Source: DAOUGC01 sp034429695
GTDB taxonomy: Bacteria > Chloroflexota > Anaerolineae > Anaerolineales > Anaerolineaceae
Direction of reading: 5' to 3'
Assembly: GCA_034429695.1 (NCBI GenBank)
Contig: DAOUGC010000080.1
Span: forward strand, 1 to 18,569
Length of the DNA stretch: 18,569 bases
Of the stretch, positions 1-5,359 are shown piece by piece. Numbering within the stretch: position 1 is the first letter of the stretch; every line of letters begins with the position of its first letter. Made by a program: the position numbers and the translations under genes. The notes beneath the pieces were generated by a model. That model saw nothing but the letters and a program-made list of their open reading frames with translations, searched no databases and was not told the origin of the DNA.

Positions 1-423
1 AGGGTCATCCGCCAGCACAGCGGCGGTGTGTTGATCGATGCGCTGTTCAACCGGGATGACATGCCATTTGAGGGTTTGATCCTCAAACGCAATGACCTGT
101 TTGTGGAGGCTTATCCCACAGGCCGGGGCTAAAACATTTTTGAAATTCACGACCGGGATGACGACAAGGTGAAGGCCTGGTACTGCAACATTTGCCTGCC
201 GGTGGTGGTGCAGGATGGGAGTGTTTCATTTGTCGATCTTGCGCTGGACCTGCTGGTGCTGCCGGACGGGGAGGCTCGTGTGCTGGATGAGGACGAGTTT
301 GAGGCGCTGAAAATGGAAGTCTCCACCCGCCAATACGCGCTGAATGCCATGCGGGAACTGAAAAGCATTTTCCCGTCTGATGGGAATTTCCATCTGTCTG
401 AATGGTTTGAGAGCCTGGCATAA
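1..423 (+). pseudogene. DUF402 family protein, 3' part, interrupted by an in-frame stop
   Basis: One reading frame runs from base 1 to the TAA at 421-423 but is broken by a TAA at 130-132. The upstream part ends in EAYPTGRG; the downstream part resumes at once, in the same frame, with NIFEIHDRDDDKVKAWYCNI. It then has the DUF402 signatures VDLALDLLV and LDEDEFE, whose acidic residues bind divalent metal in FomD-like nucleotide phosphatases of this family. The join reads GRG-stop-NIFEI where relatives commonly have an aromatic residue before N-I/V-F-E, so a single TAT or TAC to TAA change explains it. Re-initiation at the GTG at 169 would give only 84 residues lacking part of the domain. The 5' end of the gene lies outside the window. 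It is a nonsense pseudogene, or a sequencing error in an intact gene; which one cannot be decided here. The function of the intact protein would be hydrolysis of a nucleotide or other phosphate ester, substrate unknown. Confidence 0.75.
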
Positions 424-450
424 AAAAAAGCCCCTGAATTTCTCAGGGGC
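422..450 (-). terminator. Intrinsic terminator of the minus-strand membrane-protein operon
   Basis: A perfect 8-bp stem (GCCCCTGA at 430-437, TCAGGGGC at 443-450) has a 5-base loop. Read on the minus strand it is followed by eight T (complement of the A run at 422-429). It lies 18 bases beyond the stop of the last minus-strand gene. The T tract overlaps the stop codon of the convergent DUF402 gene. In the plus direction there is no T tract, so it should act mainly on minus-strand transcripts. Confidence 0.85.
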
Positions 451-468
451 AAAGTGCGCCATCTGATA

Positions 469-774
469 TTACAGGTAGGCAGCCGCCAGGGGCAGCAGGT
501 GCATGTAGTCTTCCAGGTCGATTTCGCCAAAAGCGCCGGAAAGCGCGGCGATGACCACAGCGATGGTGCAGCAGCAGCACAGCACCACCAGCACAATCAG
601 GACAATGGCCCACCACGGCAGTTTCTTTTTGGCGGGGGGTTCAACGACGGTGGCTGCCGGTGTGGCGGTCACCTGGGGGTATTCAACGGCGCCCACATCA
701 CTACCCTTCATGGTCGCTTTTTCTGAGGGCGGCAGGGGTTCCTGTACGGGTTCAACGGGCGGCAGATCAGACAT
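469..774 (-). CDS. Small single-pass membrane protein, proline-rich N-terminus, Cys4 in the TM
   Basis: The 101-residue protein is of unknown function. The first 50 residues are polar and proline-rich with no hydrophobic stretch. KKKLPWW then leads into one transmembrane helix at about 55-80 that contains four consecutive cysteines (66-69). A short tail with acidic residues (GEIDLEDY) follows. The positive charges before the helix suggest that the N-terminus stays in the cytoplasm. The start is supported by an AGGAGGA Shine-Dalgarno about 9 bases upstream. It is the last gene of the minus-strand run and sits 28 bases after the DUF4190 gene, just before the terminator. The cysteine cluster could be a palmitoylation-like, disulfide or metal site, or simply hydrophobic filler; nothing in the sequence decides this. 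No enzymatic motif is visible. Confidence 0.75.
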   Translation of the reverse strand: MSDLPPVEPVQEPLPPSEKATMKGSDVGAVEYPQVTATPAATVVEPPAKKKLPWWAIVLIVLVVLCCCCTIAVVIAALSGAFGEIDLEDYMHLLPLAAAYL

Positions 775-802
775 GGCTTGGTTCCTCCTCTAGGTTGATT
801 GG

Positions 803-1141
803 CTAATATGATTCCATCCCGTTCATGAACGGGATCATGCACACCGGAGCGCCGATGACACCCACCATCATCAACAGGAACAGGCATAGACCCAGCAGGC
901 TGAGCGCCAGATTGGCGTAGCCCAGCACCAGACCGGCGGTGGCCATGCCGTCACCGGTGGTGTAGCCGTTACTGTTGCGGATGTCTTTCTTGGCGATATG
1001 GCCAAAGATGACGGCCAGCAGCCCGCCCAGACCAAAGACGCCCAGCCAGCCGGCAATGCCGGCGATCAGGCTGAGGACAGCCATGGTGCTGGTCTGTGGG
1101 CCGGGTACGGGCGGTCTTGCGTATGGCTCTTGATAAGACAT
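803..1141 (-). CDS. DUF4190 domain membrane protein
   Basis: The 112-residue protein starts with a short proline-rich cytoplasmic segment (about 20 residues), followed by the DUF4190 pattern. This comprises a first helix (AVLSLIAGIAGWLGVFGLGG), the conserved GHIAKKDI linker, a polar loop with TTGDGMATAGLVLGY, and a second hydrophobic region that runs to the C-terminus. The family is very common in Actinomycetota and Chloroflexota and has no assigned biochemical role. An AGGAGGA Shine-Dalgarno lies 6-7 bases upstream of the ATG. The gene is 38 bases downstream of the DUF4126 gene and 28 bases upstream of the small TM gene, all on the same strand, so co-transcription is likely. The C-terminus (about 80-112) is unusually hydrophobic and could form a third helix. 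Confidence 0.85.
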   Translation of the reverse strand: MSYQEPYARPPVPGPQTSTMAVLSLIAGIAGWLGVFGLGGLLAVIFGHIAKKDIRNSNGYTTGDGMATAGLVLGYANLALSLLGLCLFLLMMVGVIGAPVCMIPFMNGMESY

Positions 1142-1179
1142 GGATGGATCCTCCTGAATGACAACAATTTAACCCAAAA

Positions 1180-1743
1180 CTATGAAGCAGAAGGCGCGCG
1201 CTTGCGCCACATTCGCCAGATGATGTAAGCGGTCAGCAGCACCAGCAGGCACGCCACAATGACGGGCACCACCACAGACAGGATGGAGATGATGGTTGAG
1301 GTGAGGTCTTCAGCAATACTGACGGGCACATTGCCTGCCCCGCCAGTGACCGCTGTGACCGCCGGGCGCACCGCCACAGATTTGACAGTATGCACACCAC
1401 CGGCAACCAAAAGCCCCAGGATTAATGAAATAATCGGGTTGATTTCGGTGATCACATTGGCGCTGGCTGCAAAGGCGATTGCCCCTGCAGTGGGACGCAC
1501 AAAGGTCTGGATGATGTCGTTAATATGATTGACCGCCGGAACCTTGTCGGCGAAGATCTCGATCAACAACAGGAAGATCACCACACCGATCACCCACCAA
1601 CTGGTTAAAGCGTCCCACGGTTTGCTCAAGTGCAGCAGGTCGGTGTATTTTGCCAGTAATGCCACCACCAGCAAGGGAATGTAAGCATTTAAACCTGCAC
1701 TTGCAGATAAACCAAATGCGGTAAAAACGGCAAGCAATTCCAT
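1180..1743 (-). CDS. DUF4126 family integral membrane protein
   Basis: The 187-residue protein matches the DUF4126 pattern throughout: GLSASAGLNAYIPLL at the N-terminus, SWWVIGVVIFLLLIEIFADK in the middle, then VPAVNHINDIIQTFVRPTAGA and a C-terminal pair of helices ending in a basic tail (WRMWRKR). About five transmembrane segments are visible. The family is of unknown function; the conserved small and polar residues in the first helix suggest a channel- or carrier-like core, but that is inference. A GGGAGGG Shine-Dalgarno lies 3 bases before the ATG and overlaps the stop region of the DUF2085 gene only 10 bases away, so translation of the two is probably coupled. Nothing is truncated; the length is normal for the family. 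Confidence 0.85.
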   Translation of the reverse strand: MELLAVFTAFGLSASAGLNAYIPLLVVALLAKYTDLLHLSKPWDALTSWWVIGVVIFLLLIEIFADKVPAVNHINDIIQTFVRPTAGAIAFAASANVITEINPIISLILGLLVAGGVHTVKSVAVRPAVTAVTGGAGNVPVSIAEDLTSTIISILSVVVPVIVACLLVLLTAYIIWRMWRKRAPSAS

Positions 1744-1753
1744 AAGCCCTCCC

Positions 1754-2569
1754 TTATCCCAGCGGGATGATGCCCTGCCAGGTTCCGGTAAACAGGAAGC
1801 GTCCCAGATCGATCACCGCGATTTGCAACAGTGCGGTGGAAAACCCCAGAAAAAGCACCCAGCCTGCCTCGCGCAGCGTGGTAAATGCGTTTTCTTTCCC
1901 GGTTAGATAAGACCAGACAACGCTGTAAATCATCACAAGTAAAAGGAGTACACCTGCAGAACTGAGCAATGCGAGCGGATAGAGGATGAGTGGGTTTTCA
2001 ATTAATATAATACCATTCAAAACCACCGCCAGACCTATCAACCATGCCAGATCCGTCCAGCTTGAGAGAGCCGCTTCGTCCTTCCAGTCTTTCCACAGCG
2101 CCTGATTGAAGGTGGGCAGCAGCACGGCTGCCATTCCCAGCCCCAGGCCTGTTCCGGTGGCCAGCCGCAGCCAGTTATGCGGATCATAGACGTGGGGAGC
2201 GTTTTTAAAGAAGTGCAGGTAGCTGTTCAATCCATCCACACCAAATGCCACAAAGAAGATGCCCAAGACGATGGCCACTTTCAAGCCGGGCAGCTTTCCG
2301 AACTTTGGCCGGCGCATTTGATACGCCAGACCCAGCAGCGCGCCCAGGTACATGCCGGAACAACGCGCGCATAACGGCACAGCGCGTTCACCGATGTGAA
2401 ATGAGCGCCCCGGTATGCGGTGGCAAACTGAATAGCCAACGGCGTCGGCTTTGCCAAGCAGTCCGTCGGGGGTGTATACCAGCCAGAATGCCAGTAAAAT
2501 GCCGGTCAGCGCTACAACGATAAGCTTGAATATGCGATTGTTAAATAGATTTACCAGTGAAAATGCCAT
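1754..2569 (-). CDS. DUF2085 family membrane protein with conserved Cys/His motif
   Basis: The 271-residue polytopic membrane protein has a first helix at about 15-31, followed by the DUF2085 signature: CHRIPGRSFHIGERAVPLCARCSG, with C49-H50 and C67-x-x-C70. These residues look like a metal or redox site and are the defining feature of the family, whose function is not known. About six further hydrophobic segments follow. The gene is the first of the minus-strand run (DUF2085-DUF4126-DUF4190-small TM), with a 10-base gap to the next. There is no Shine-Dalgarno, but a perfect TATAAT on the minus strand ends 8 bases before the ATG, which points to a leaderless or nearly leaderless mRNA. The start is further supported by the basic, amphipathic N-terminus leading directly into the first helix. 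Confidence 0.85.
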   Translation of the reverse strand: MAFSLVNLFNNRIFKLIVVALTGILLAFWLVYTPDGLLGKADAVGYSVCHRIPGRSFHIGERAVPLCARCSGMYLGALLGLAYQMRRPKFGKLPGLKVAIVLGIFFVAFGVDGLNSYLHFFKNAPHVYDPHNWLRLATGTGLGLGMAAVLLPTFNQALWKDWKDEAALSSWTDLAWLIGLAVVLNGIILIENPLILYPLALLSSAGVLLLLVMIYSVVWSYLTGKENAFTTLREAGWVLFLGFSTALLQIAVIDLGRFLFTGTWQGIIPLG

Positions 2570-2577
2570 GATGATTG

Positions 2578-2628
2578 ATTATAGAGCATAAATGGCTGCG
2601 TGCAAGCACAGGTTATCAAGGGTAAAAT
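2578..2628. promoter_or_regulatory. Back-to-back promoters sharing one -35 hexamer
   Basis: For the minus-strand operon, TATAAT (complement of 2578-2583) is preceded after 16 bases by TTGCAC (complement of 2600-2605). For the plus-strand DUF3048 gene, TAAAAT at 2623-2628 is preceded after 17 bases by GTGCAA at the same position 2600-2605, which lies within the small inverted repeat GTGC-AA-GCAC (2600-2609). The -10 elements end 8 and 6 bases from their ATGs. Both -35 matches are weak (3 of 6), so the -10 calls carry the evidence. Confidence 0.55.
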
Positions 2629-2634
2629 GGCTGC

Positions 2635-3795
2635 ATGAAGATGCGTTCATCTGTAAGATATTTACGAGTTTTTTGGCTGGCGGTTGCATTGCTCAGTGGG
2701 TGCACCACGGCTCCGGTGGTTGGTGGGGTCTCCACCCTGTCGGCGCGTGAAACGCCGATGGCGCTTGAGCCAGGGGAGGTTGCGCAACCCACCGCGGTTC
2801 CGCAGCCGGAAATCACAGCCCAGGCGGGGGCGCTCAATCCGTTGACCGGACTGCCTTCCGGCAGCGATTGGCTGAACCGCCGTCCGGTGATGATTAAGAT
2901 TCAGAACCTGCCGCGCCCGCGTGAACAGTGGGGTGTGAGCCGTGCAGATATTGTATATGAATATTACACCGAGTTCGGCACCACCCGCTTTGCCGCCATT
3001 TACCACGGGCAGGAGCCCGCCCGCGTGGGGCCCATTCGCTCGGCGCGCTGGTTTGATATGCGCCTGATGGAGATGTACGGGCCGGTGTTTGTGTTTGGCG
3101 GCGCTTATAAGGAATTGCTGGATGCACTCCTTGCTGCGGATTACGGCGACCGTATCCTGCTGGAACAACCCGATTCCTGTCCGGCGATCTGCCGGTATGA
3201 CCCGGATGAAAAGAATTACCTGATGGTGGATGGCCCCGCCCTGCGTGATTACATCACCAATCTGGGGGTGGATAATACCCTTCCCGATTTAAGCGGCATG
3301 GTTTTTGGAGCGCAGCCGCCTTCCAATGGGAAACCGGCTGAGCGGGTGTATGTGCGTTATTCCACCGCCGTTTACAACCGTTGGGATTACGACCCTGCCA
3401 CCGGTCGTTATTTGCGTTTTGCCGATGCCCAGGATGACCCGCGTTGGGAAAATGAAGTTTACGAACCGTTGATGGACCTGCAGGACGGCGTGCAGGTGGG
3501 GGCAGAAAACGTGGTCATGGTACTGGCAGATTATGTGGAACTGGTGAAAACCGATGATTCGCAGGTGTATGATGTGCGTCTGGAAGGCAGCGGCCCGGCT
3601 TATATAGCCAGGGATGGCCAGTTGTTCAACGTTCACTGGCAACGCCAGCAGGCTGATGATGTGCTCACTCTGACTGCCGAGGATGGAACGCCGTTTGCCT
3701 TCAAACCCGGTCAGACCTGGTTTGAGATCCTTGGATACACATCTGAGATCGATCTGCTGGGAAACGACTGGCGCTTTACATTCTACATCCCCTGA
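2635..3795 (+). CDS. DUF3048 (YerB-like) lipoprotein
   Basis: The 386-residue protein has a lipoprotein signal: a basic N-terminus, a hydrophobic stretch, and lipobox LSGC with Cys23. A threonine/proline-rich linker leads to the DUF3048 domain: NPLTGLP, then RRPVMIKIQN, ADIVYEYYTEFGTTRFAAIYHG, VGPIRSARWFDM, and a C-terminal part ending in the family's typical W-x-x-x-F-Y pattern. The protein should be anchored on the outer face of the membrane. The biochemical function of the family (B. subtilis YerB) is unknown; the extracytoplasmic location is solid. There is no Shine-Dalgarno, and the -10 TAAAAT ends 6 bases before the ATG, consistent with a leaderless message. An ATG two codons further in (2641) is an alternative start that leaves the signal peptide intact. 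It stands alone, divergent from the DUF2085 operon. Confidence 0.88.
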   Translation: MKMRSSVRYLRVFWLAVALLSGCTTAPVVGGVSTLSARETPMALEPGEVAQPTAVPQPEITAQAGALNPLTGLPSGSDWLNRRPVMIKIQNLPRPREQWGVSRADIVYEYYTEFGTTRFAAIYHGQEPARVGPIRSARWFDMRLMEMYGPVFVFGGAYKELLDALLAADYGDRILLEQPDSCPAICRYDPDEKNYLMVDGPALRDYITNLGVDNTLPDLSGMVFGAQPPSNGKPAERVYVRYSTAVYNRWDYDPATGRYLRFADAQDDPRWENEVYEPLMDLQDGVQVGAENVVMVLADYVELVKTDDSQVYDVRLEGSGPAYIARDGQLFNVHWQRQQADDVLTLTAEDGTPFAFKPGQTWFEILGYTSEIDLLGNDWRFTFYIP

Positions 3796-3824
3796 CAAAT
3801 TAGACATTTCTTATGAAATTTTTA

Positions 3825-3853
3825 TTGACATTGTTTCAAGAGTATGCGATACT
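3825..3853 (+). promoter_or_regulatory. Strong sigma-70-type promoter upstream of a candidate small RNA
   Basis: A consensus TTGACA (3825-3830), a 17-base spacer and GATACT (3848-3853) preceded by an extended -10 TG at 3845-3846 are visible. Transcription should start near 3860. No conventional plus-strand gene lies between here and the terminator at 4011-4049, so this promoter has no obvious protein-coding target other than a 17-residue frame. Confidence 0.6.
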
Positions 3854-3943
3854 TTGCTCAGTAAACAGGGCCGGGGTTGCCCGGGGGGAAGAATACCTCA
3901 ACAATTAAATCGCCATCCTAACGATGAGGAGGTGGTGTCGACA

Positions 3944-3997
3944 ATGGATAGTAGTACCAAACGTCATGCAGCGGCGCCCCTCCTCGATATTCGATAA
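3944..3997 (+). CDS. Possible 17-residue peptide inside the candidate small RNA
   Basis: ATG to TAA encodes MDSSTKRHAAAPLLDIR. A GAGGAGG Shine-Dalgarno lies 11 bases upstream, slightly long for an optimal spacer. The last third of the frame contains the anti-Shine-Dalgarno CCTCCTC and the 5' arm of the 12-bp hairpin, so translation and RNA folding would exclude each other. The peptide has no run of a single amino acid that would suggest classical amino-acid attenuation, no hydrophobic helix and no toxin-like character. The frame could be chance within a structured RNA. Confidence 0.25.
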   Translation: MDSSTKRHAAAPLLDIR

Positions 3998-4010
3998 AGG
4001 GCGCTGCTGC

Positions 4011-4049
4011 AAAAAAAACAGAGGCCGTCGCAAGACGGTCTCCTGTTTT
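4011..4049. terminator. Bidirectional intrinsic terminator (small RNA / pfkA)
   Basis: A long stem closed by a GCAA tetraloop (loop 4030-4033; GAGGCCGTC paired with GACGGTCTC, then ACAG with CTGT across one bulged base) is flanked by eight A at 4011-4018 and four T at 4046-4049. Read on the minus strand it has an eight-T tail 28 bases after the pfkA stop, which is an excellent terminator. On the plus strand the shorter T tract could end the transcript started near 3860. Confidence 0.8.
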
Positions 4050-4076
4050 AAGTCCATCTTCCTGTCCAATTCACCT

Positions 4077-5168
4077 TTATGTCACTTCATCTCCAAAAGA
4101 GATGCCCACTGAACGGGCGGTCATCACCGTATCGCCGTGAATGTCCACCCGTTTCGGGGTGGCCAGGGCTTCCGCCAGAGATACATCCACCACGCGGGCA
4201 GCGTGCAGACCCACCATGCGCCCAAACCCGGCGGATACCGCCAGGCGCACGGCAGCCGAACCAAACCGGCTGCACAGGTTGCGGTCAAATGCGGTGGGTG
4301 AACCGCCGCGCTGCAGGTGTCCCAGCACGGTGACACGTGTTTCGTAACCGCAGCGGTTGGCCAGTTCTTCCGCCACAACGTGACCGATGCCCCCCAGCCG
4401 CGCCACGGTAATGCCGTCACCTACGCTCTTGTATACCGGTTCTTCCCCGGCTGGTACTGCGCCTTCAGCCACTGAGATCAGGCTGAAATGATGGTCTGAA
4501 TTGATGCGGCTTTGCACCTTGCGGCAGATGGATGCGTAATTGAACGGGATCTCAGGGATCAGGATCACGTCTGCGCCACCGGCAATGCCGGCATACAGGG
4601 CAATGAAACCAGCGTCGCGTCCCATCAGTTCCAGCAGCATCACCCGATGATGCGCTTCTGCAGTGGTGTGCAGACGATCAAAGGCTTCCATGGCAATGTT
4701 GACCGACGTGTCAAAGCCAAAGGAAAAATCCGTGCCGCCGATGTCATTGTCAATGGTCTTCGGTACGCCAATCACGGGTACACCCCGTTCGTACAGCTCC
4801 TGGGCGATCTTAAGCGTGCCGTCGCCGCCGATGACAATCAGTGCATCCAGAGCCAGATCTTCGATACGCATGATCACGTCGTCTGATGCATCCTCAACCA
4901 CCACCTGATCACCGTGCAATACGCGGCGGGCAAATGGGTTGCCGCGATTTGCCGTGCCCAGGATGGTTCCGCCGCGCGGCAAAATGCCCGATACACTGCT
5001 GATCGACAACGGAATGACCCCGTTCTTCTCGAGGAAGCCATCAAAACCGTCCTTGACCCCCAGCACTTCCAGGTTATGGTCGCTGATCGCAGTTTTGACC
5101 ACAGCGCGGATGACAGCATTCAGACCCGGAGCGTCTCCGCCGCCGGTTAAAACCGCGATACGTTTCAT
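4077..5168 (-). CDS. pfkA: 6-phosphofructokinase, group III (mixed ATP/PPi type)
   Basis: The 363-residue cytoplasmic enzyme phosphorylates fructose 6-phosphate to fructose 1,6-bisphosphate in glycolysis. Visible motifs are the nucleotide loop GGGDAPGLN (9-17), GGDGT (114-118), PKTIDND (136-142, catalytic Asp in TIDND), MGRDAG (182-187) and a C-terminal LGHLQRGGSP for effector or subunit contacts. The combination of Gly117 (ATP-like GGDG) with Lys137 (PPi-like PKTIDND) is that of the group III enzymes, which include ATP- and PPi-dependent members, so the phosphoryl donor cannot be called from sequence. The ATG at 5168 is preferred over the GTG two codons upstream because GAGGGAGG lies 6 bases before the ATG. 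The gene is monocistronic, ended by the terminator at 4011-4049, and divergent from the acyl-CoA synthetase. Confidence 0.92.
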   Translation of the reverse strand: MKRIAVLTGGGDAPGLNAVIRAVVKTAISDHNLEVLGVKDGFDGFLEKNGVIPLSISSVSGILPRGGTILGTANRGNPFARRVLHGDQVVVEDASDDVIMRIEDLALDALIVIGGDGTLKIAQELYERGVPVIGVPKTIDNDIGGTDFSFGFDTSVNIAMEAFDRLHTTAEAHHRVMLLELMGRDAGFIALYAGIAGGADVILIPEIPFNYASICRKVQSRINSDHHFSLISVAEGAVPAGEEPVYKSVGDGITVARLGGIGHVVAEELANRCGYETRVTVLGHLQRGGSPTAFDRNLCSRFGSAAVRLAVSAGFGRMVGLHAARVVDVSLAEALATPKRVDIHGDTVMTARSVGISFGDEVT

Positions 5169-5283
5169 TAGCACCCTCCCTCAATGGTTATGATTTCTAC
5201 TGCAACCGGTATCTGATGATTATTTTACAGAAAGACGGCCAGCAGACAAGCATTCAACGGTGAACGAAAACATGCGAATCCGG

Positions 5284-5313
5284 TAAAATATAGGTGCGGC
5301 AGGCGCCTGCCGC
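5284..5313 (+). promoter_or_regulatory. Possible promoter with 18-bp perfect palindrome (operator candidate)
   Basis: TAAAAT at 5284-5289 could be a -10 element; no good -35 is seen. A perfect 18-bp palindrome (arm GCGGCAGGC) occupies 5296-5313, starting 7 bases after the -10, where an initiation-blocking repressor would bind or where the RNA would begin with a 5' hairpin. It lies between divergent pfkA and the acyl-CoA synthetase, nearer the latter, 46 bases before its ATG. Confidence 0.4.
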
Positions 5314-5359
5314 CGGCGACCGCTGCCGGACTTTAATCGCTGCGGAATGGAGTGAATGA

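Larger units (their letters stand above)
3860..4050 (+). ncRNA. Candidate structured small RNA, about 190 nt
   Basis: The interval is bounded by the promoter at 3825-3853 and the bidirectional terminator at 4011-4049. It holds a small hairpin (CCGGG-GTTG-CCCGG, 3871-3884) and a 12-bp stem with one G-U pair (3968-3979 with 3999-4010). A GAGGAGG at 3926-3932 is complementary to CCTCCTC at 3979-3985 in the loop of that stem. A 7-base complement (AAACAGG at 3863-3869, CCTGTTT at 4042-4048) could join the two ends of the RNA instead of forming the terminator. I recognise no known family: it lacks the SRP apical motif, the tmRNA tRNA-like ends and a c-di-GMP riboswitch core. It might be a regulatory RNA, a leader-peptide transcript or a 6S-like RNA. 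The exact ends are guesses from the promoter and terminator. Confidence 0.4.

Noticed and set aside
3860..4050. SRP RNA, tmRNA or c-di-GMP riboswitch
   Set aside because: None of the diagnostic sequence blocks (SRP apical loop, tRNA-like ends with a tag frame ending ALAA, riboswitch core) is present.
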